Source: Apostichopus japonicus (lineage: Eukaryota; Echinodermata; Holothuroidea; Aspidochirotida; Stichopodidae). From it: DNA of 64,000 nucleotides. Numbering within the stretch: the stretch's first letter is position 1; the number at the start of each line of letters is the position of its first letter. The position numbers and the translations under genes were made by a program. The notes beneath the pieces were generated by a model, which searched no databases, was not told the DNA's origin, and saw nothing but the letters and a program-made list of their open reading frames with translations. The stretch lies in the NCBI RefSeq assembly GCF_037975245.1, contig NC_092574.1, forward strand, positions 15,323,713 to 15,387,712. The letters run 5' to 3'. Shown one piece after another: positions 58,302 through 64,000 of this stretch.

Positions 58302-58420
58302 GTGCAATAGTGCAAATATTTCATGAGTTGAAAGATGGAATGTTCCACTCAACGAGGCGCAGCCGAGTTGAATGGAACAAATTACATCTTTCAACTCATG
58401 AAATATTTGCACTATTGCAC
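58302..58420. mobile_element. 119-bp near-perfect foldback (palindromic) element
   Basis: The left arm 58302-58337 (starting gtgcaatagtgcaaatattt) and right arm 58385-58420 are perfect 36-bp inverted repeats. Inside, tgttccactcaac pairs with gttgaatggaaca with one mismatch, leaving the small loop gaggcgcagcc. A further inverted pair ttatacaacacct (about 58447) and aggtgttgtataa (about 58661) lies to the right and may mark a larger element. Confidence 0.85.
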
Positions 58421-58792
58421 GAATGGAAACTATTCATTATTTGTTTTATACAACACCTTCAAATTTGGCTATAATTGGATGTTAAATGCACTCATGCAAC
58501 AAATTGTTTTGAACAGACATGTTTCTCTGCTCTCTTACCATTGAAAAAAGTGCTATCAAAAAAGTATAACACATGGTTCTATTTCATAGAGTGCAATAGA
58601 GCGGATTTTGCATGCAATCGACGAGCAATTGACCAATCAAATGGCCGGAATATAATTAGGTGTTGTATAATATGATATAATAGTGTGGGGCCACTATTTG
58701 AAGTCTTTCATTTTTCCTTATAGGGAATATATTTTTCTTTACCACATGTTTCCCATGGCCCTAAATTGACCCCTAACCCCTTCTCTCCCCTC

Positions 58793-58881
58793 ATTGTAGT
58801 CACCCCTAGACCCACCCCCTCAGTGTAGTCACCCTAGACCCCCCCCCCGCGAATGTAGTCATCCCTAGACCCACCCCTACT
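58793..58881. repeat. ~34-bp tandem repeat (tgtagtcacccctagaccca)
   Basis: Three C-rich copies of a unit with tgtagtcaccc(c)tagaccc. No coding content. Confidence 0.85.
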
Positions 58882-58884
58882 TGT

Positions 58885-61800
58885 CAGACAGGCTGAACGC
58901 AACGAACCACTTTTAAGTAGCTATTTCTTCGTTTGTTACAGCAATTTCAGTGAAGCCCCGTGAATAACTATACCACAATATGGCAATTACTAGAACCTCA
59001 ACACCATTCTAGATAGTTTCATGGCAGGTAGTAAGAGAGAAAGTGAGAGTTGAATTTTTATTGACTCTATTCCATTGTTAAAACATTTCCCTCGTCCGGA
59101 CACTTTTCATGTAGTAGAAGACCATACATTATAGGGTCTAAATCACTTTGATATATCAAATCGGAAATATTTCACAACTTTGCAAAGTCATTTTTTTTGG
59201 GGGGGGGGAGGTTATTATTTCAAAGAGAACCACTTTACCTCGGTTGAGGTATAGCATAAACAGTTGTTTTTAACACATTTTGATACACAGTGCTATAAAA
59301 TTTTAAAAATCTATCAAAGTGAACTCAAAAAACCTCCTTGAATATACAGTTTTAAAGTCTCATCAAAGTATAGGGTCGAATACAAGCATACGTCGTTGAG
59401 TCGACACGGCTGTAACATTTCAACTGCAACATATGGTTAAAACACCACTATCATAGACCAAATGACAGAATCATGTTTCACATCTGAAAAATATTCCCTT
59501 CCCACAGGATGTTAAAAGATCCCCCAAAATACGTCGTTTCTAAGTTGTTTTCTTCTTCAACATTATTTGCTCGTGTTCCGTCTGGTTTAAAACTAATTCG
59601 TGTCCAAATTTCGTCTGCGGCGTTAAAGAAGTGTCAAGTAATGTTTGTCTGAAACTCATTACAGCTTGTGCACGCTCCAATTATTTTAAGTCTTGGCTTT
59701 ATTTTTGCCTCATGAAACCAAATCATTTGGATTTAATCTCTGCTAGTCTCAAGTGAATCTGTCTTGCAACGTTGTGTTTCTTCAATGTCATATGCCGAAA
59801 TATATTGATGCTTAACACGCGTGTTTCGTAGCCTCGGTTAAGTTTGATGACTTGTGTGTTTCTCTTATTATATCACCATTGGCAAGTTTAAGACACCAGT
59901 GTACTCAGTTATTTATGGAAATAATTTTTTTATGAAAGAATCTTATGCACAAAAATGATTTTAAAAAATGACTTAAAAATACCCCAATAAACGTGGGAAA
60001 AAAGTAACATTATCTCGAACTGGTCTTTTCTTCCATGTTATCCGTTGGATTTAGATAAACCAGAAATAATAGATTTAAACATATCGATTGAGTAAAGCTA
60101 ACCCCTTTAAACTGGGTAAAATCAACTTTCTCACGGAACAATCACGTGTTTGAAAGGTCAACGTACGAATGTAAACAATTATTAGAGATGAGAGTATATA
60201 AGTTTGAAAACTTTGATTGAGTAAACTAACTTCTAAAACTTGGTAAAATCAAGGTTTTTTTCGTTCCAAGGTTTTTGTTTTTTGAACATTCGCGTGTTTA
60301 GAGGGTCAACGTACGAATGTATGATAAAGACTACTGCTATAAGATATGTTTGTTATTGCAACCTTAATCTGTCGTCACACAAATACGTGGATGCAAAAAA
60401 ACAAAAACATGTTAACATTAGTTTCTCGCATTATGGGGTACCCGCAGGAGATTTGTATTAGTTAATTGAAGGAATGGCAATCTTTTATGCAAATTAGCAA
60501 TCTTCTTACACCGGCCTGCAATCGCTTCACTGCACATGTTACTTTTAATCTTAGCATTTACATACTTTAAGCCAGATTTACGAAACTGTTTTTTTTTTGG
60601 GGGGGGGATCCAAGGGTGGAATATATCTTTGTGTGGTCGGGTCGGGTCGGATCGGGAGAACTGTCTAAAAAATCATGCATCTTACCGAAATATTCCTTAA
60701 GCATGAAATTATACCGCATGTCTTCGGCAATGGTGACGGGATGTGGGTGTGATGTGTTTGAAGTAACCCAGGCAAGGCTAAAAATAGGTTACATCGGGGT
60801 TAGAATGAGATGTTACATGAAGACTGCAAGTGTTATTTGACTTAAAGGGGAATAGATAGGAAGGAGTTCAAAAAAATTGAAAATGAACTTCGCAAACTCT
60901 CTCGACCACCCCTCTCCCGCCCCATCCACGGTTTGCTCCAATCTCCCCAGATCAATCAGGCCTACTGCAGACAGTTCTTGCAATTATACTCACCTCTTCC
61001 TGTCCTTCCTGGTGATCAGGTTCAAATCCCCCCTCGCCTCTCCGCCGTATGCTTCTAGACTACAGGGTTTTAGCTGGGGAAGGTAGGTTGGGTGGGATGG
61101 AATGGGATTGGAGGGGGTTACCGATAATAGAAGCATTTTTCGAAGCAAATGATAGAGTTTAAAACTTGGCAGTTTATACATCATCATATCCATCGAAGTA
61201 AAGACGTTGACTTTATAAACGTAAGAAGCAGATTTTGAAATGGAAGGTACGTTTACATTTATTATGCGTGTATGCTCCTTTAACTGGAATAAAACAAAAA
61301 CGGCAAAGAGGATGTGAACGGTCAAGTCGAAATGGCTTGTAAATTTTGACATTTAAACTTATTCCCCGTGCACCTGAAAATGTTGACAAGAATGATTCTG
61401 TCCTTTTTCAATTTTGCTTTTAATGATTTGACTTGTGTTTCTCTAGCTCGATAAACAAAAAAATCCTCCATGTAACTTGGTTATTCATTTATTCCTTAGA
61501 AGAATGGGGCGTAGTTAAATCTCATATTCTATATCACATGCCCTTTGGGATGTTGACGTAAATATCACAGCTCATGTTGCCATGTAGTGAGATCAACGCC
61601 ACTCTCGGCAATATTTGATAACTTGTTATTCTTCTAGCAGATGTTTTCGTCGAAATTCTTGTGTTATTCATTTATATAACGCCTCAGGCAAAATAACTGT
61701 TCACAATATGTATGCTTGACGATGATGCATGATGGTAGTTTTTTGTTACATGCAAACTTCGGACTTCCAATAGGTCTACAGAGGCTATACTAGTATACTA

Positions 61801-64000
61801 TATAGATTTATCATCATCACGTGACCACAATCATGACGTAATCGGACTGAGGATTCGTGATCACGTTCCTTTCCGTGTGACATTTATTCAAGAGAATGTT
61901 ATTTTCTATTCTATACTGCTTTCATAAGGAACTGAGAAGTTATACCAACCCGAATGACGTCATTGTCAGATGATCATATTTCTGACGTGATGTTAAGTAC
62001 ATTTCGGGTGTCAGTGTAGGGAAAATGTTATCAGTGATGAGCTAATGTTTTAAGTTTTGATTCGCAGGTTCTTTGATTTCAGTGAGTGGTTTAAACAGCA
62101 ATTTGCAATTTGTTACATACGCAATTGAGTATTGGTTACAGACGGATGTATGTAACTAAACACACCATTTCGTTCATGCGCGTGGCATTGATTGTTTTAT
62201 TCCAAACTTTACAGACTACAAGGTTAATGAACTGAAAGAATGGATATTTTCCGGTTACTTCCCCCCTTTGCTAATTTGGAAATGCCTCTATACTGTCAAC
62301 TTCCGACACCTGTTAATTAGGAAGAATTTAATAAGCCCACTCAAAAAGTATAGAAAAATGTAATTAACATAAAGTATCGTAGCTCCTCCGGCACTCAGGA
62401 ATATCAGTTTCTGAATGGCAGTTTCTGACTCCCTTCATAGTTCATTAACGTTAATGATAATGAGCGTAGTTCTTGATTCCTTTCCTGTCTTGAAGGGGGA
62501 AGAAGCCAGACCTTCATGGAGCCGAGTTGACGTTGTTGTCTAATTTTAAGTTTAGGACTTAATAGGGCGAATAAAGTTATTTCCAAACAACTTGTTTGGA
62601 TTAATTTCACGAAATTACCTCTAAAGACTCTCGTTACGATTGATAACCTGTAATTAGCTAGGCATATCTCTCTCTTTTATTGGGTAGTGTATAAGTTAGG
62701 AGTCGCCTCACTGTTTTGCAAGGGGGGGGGGGGGGCGGACGGAAGCGAGTGAAGGAACATGTCATGAGGGCAACATATAGTTGAAGACATGTGCTGATAA
62801 CTTAATTTATACGCATGGGAAATACACTTTCATAAATATTCAACCATAAATGTTGCGTATGATCGACTAATTCCTAAGCGTTTAGGCTACCGTCCTACGC
62901 AAATAGCTTCCAGTAGTTTTATATGGGCAAGTGTACCGCTCCTCTGTACCTACACAGCCAAGGGTTCCTATAGAAGAATTCATACCTCCAAATCATCATG
63001 ACTAGAAACCCTCCTCCTGCCCCCACCCCTTCCCCACCCCTCCCCTCACTCCCATCCCCGCTTGCCATACTACTTTGCTTTATCCAAACTAGCGTGACTC
63101 TTGACCTCATATGAGCAAAATAACATTGACCTTGGCATGGTGAACCACGTGATCAAAGCATTGCAAACTATTGTTCAGTTAGTTATGAAAAGGAAGAGCT
63201 CACGGTCGACAAGAAAAACAAGCCATCAACAAACCGAACTTGAAAAATACAAACCTGTCAATCTGAATTTTGACATAAAAATAAGAATAAAGCAGACTTT
63301 AAAGTTTGATCGACAGACTTAAAAGTTAAGTAAAATCTTTGTACATCCTACAACTAACACATCCCTGGTTTGAGTATGAGGTTAGTATACACAATTCGTC
63401 TATACATATCAGTATAGGACGTGCAATCACCCATCATACTTGATTTCTGTGACTTTTCTCATATCGATAGAAATTAAACCGAAATTCCAAATTAAAAATA
63501 TAAAGCTTTATCGTCTTTACCAATTATTTCCTTTTCCAAGACAGGGATGACTCGTTAAGAATTCAATTCTATTCATAAAGTGTTCGTACTGATTTTCGTC
63601 AGTATTCTAAAGAAATACTAAAATCCAATTATAATGAGATTTATTATGTTGACCAGTCAAACTTCTTTCTGCAATAACGAAGACAGTCAAAGGCGTCGAA
63701 AATGCTTTTGCATTAGAATTTATATAATTTGAAAACGAACACGATGGGCGATAAATCATTTTTATGAAATCGAATTTTGGTTATTAATTACTCGCTTTAT
63801 TGTGGTAATTGTAGAAAGACGACTGTCTCAGTTTTATTAATTGTAACATTATTTCAATAAACATTCAATTTATTTTATTGGTAAAATTACCGACAATTGG
63901 CAACGAAACACGATGTGATGCTTTAAAATCTATTATTTAAGCTCAAGGTTTAAATTTGTTTCGTTCTATGAAATACTTCAAACCTCGAACAAAGCCAACT
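58885..64000. other. Intergenic or unknown, no gene seen
   Basis: AT-rich sequence with no supported exon or transposon. It contains one tandem duplication at 60065-60325, where gattgagtaaa...ggtaaaatcaa and gtcaacgtacgaatgta each occur twice about 125-165 bp apart. G- or C-runs lie at 59200, 60600, 62722 and 63010. Short open frames in the last kilobase are not recognisable. Confidence 0.5.

Overview
The window is animal (metazoan) nuclear DNA. It holds the 3' two thirds of one large intron-rich gene on the plus strand, followed by about 22 kb with no recognisable protein-coding gene. By homology the gene encodes the alpha regulatory subunit of phosphorylase b kinase (PHKA). Its introns are AT-rich and carry many G- or C-runs, tRNA-derived SINEs, hAT-like and Tc1/mariner-like MITEs and Penelope-like remnants. 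Together these suggest an invertebrate deuterostome, most likely an echinoderm. That placement is an inference from general genome texture, not from a diagnostic marker. Region 1-42149 is the PHKA gene. I placed 23 exons from 948 to 42149, all with GT-AG junctions and with phases that match across every junction. Joined, they give 3324 nt, or 1107 residues plus a stop. The N-terminal part of the glucoamylase-like domain lies upstream of the window. Two of the 23 exons (54 nt at 7960 and 24 nt at 20159) are symmetric phase-1 exons in the variable middle of the protein and look like alternative cassette exons. The protein runs from the end of the N-terminal domain, through a Ser/Arg-rich linker with several basic-x-Ser sites, to the C-terminal regulatory repeats, and ends in a Cys four residues from the C-terminus (CKPS). 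Introns contain a 59-bp minisatellite with a 287-bp higher-order period (26.5-27.9 kb), a polypyrimidine tandem array (15.0-15.7 kb), several short tandem duplications (one copies an exon end with its splice donor), two SINE copies in opposite orientation, and a 130-bp TA-flanked MITE. Region 42150-47860 is the 3' UTR and downstream sequence. A candidate poly(A) signal lies 0.4 kb after the stop and a second at 47738. A Penelope-like fragment lies at 45.9 kb. Region 47979-54200 is a nest of DNA transposons. A hAT-like element (47979-52464) is interrupted by a second one (48333-52324) with 15-bp terminal inverted repeats and an exact 8-bp target duplication. That one contains a complete 385-bp MITE (49474-49858) with its own exact 8-bp duplication, further element ends, a (TA)n array, and a canonical hammerhead ribozyme core on the minus strand (51.14-51.18 kb). 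A ~100-bp hairpin-forming module recurs six times among these elements. Region 54200-64000 is non-coding apart from simple repeats, a near-perfect 119-bp foldback at 58302-58420 and short tandem duplications. No operon, CRISPR array, rRNA or intact tRNA gene was seen.
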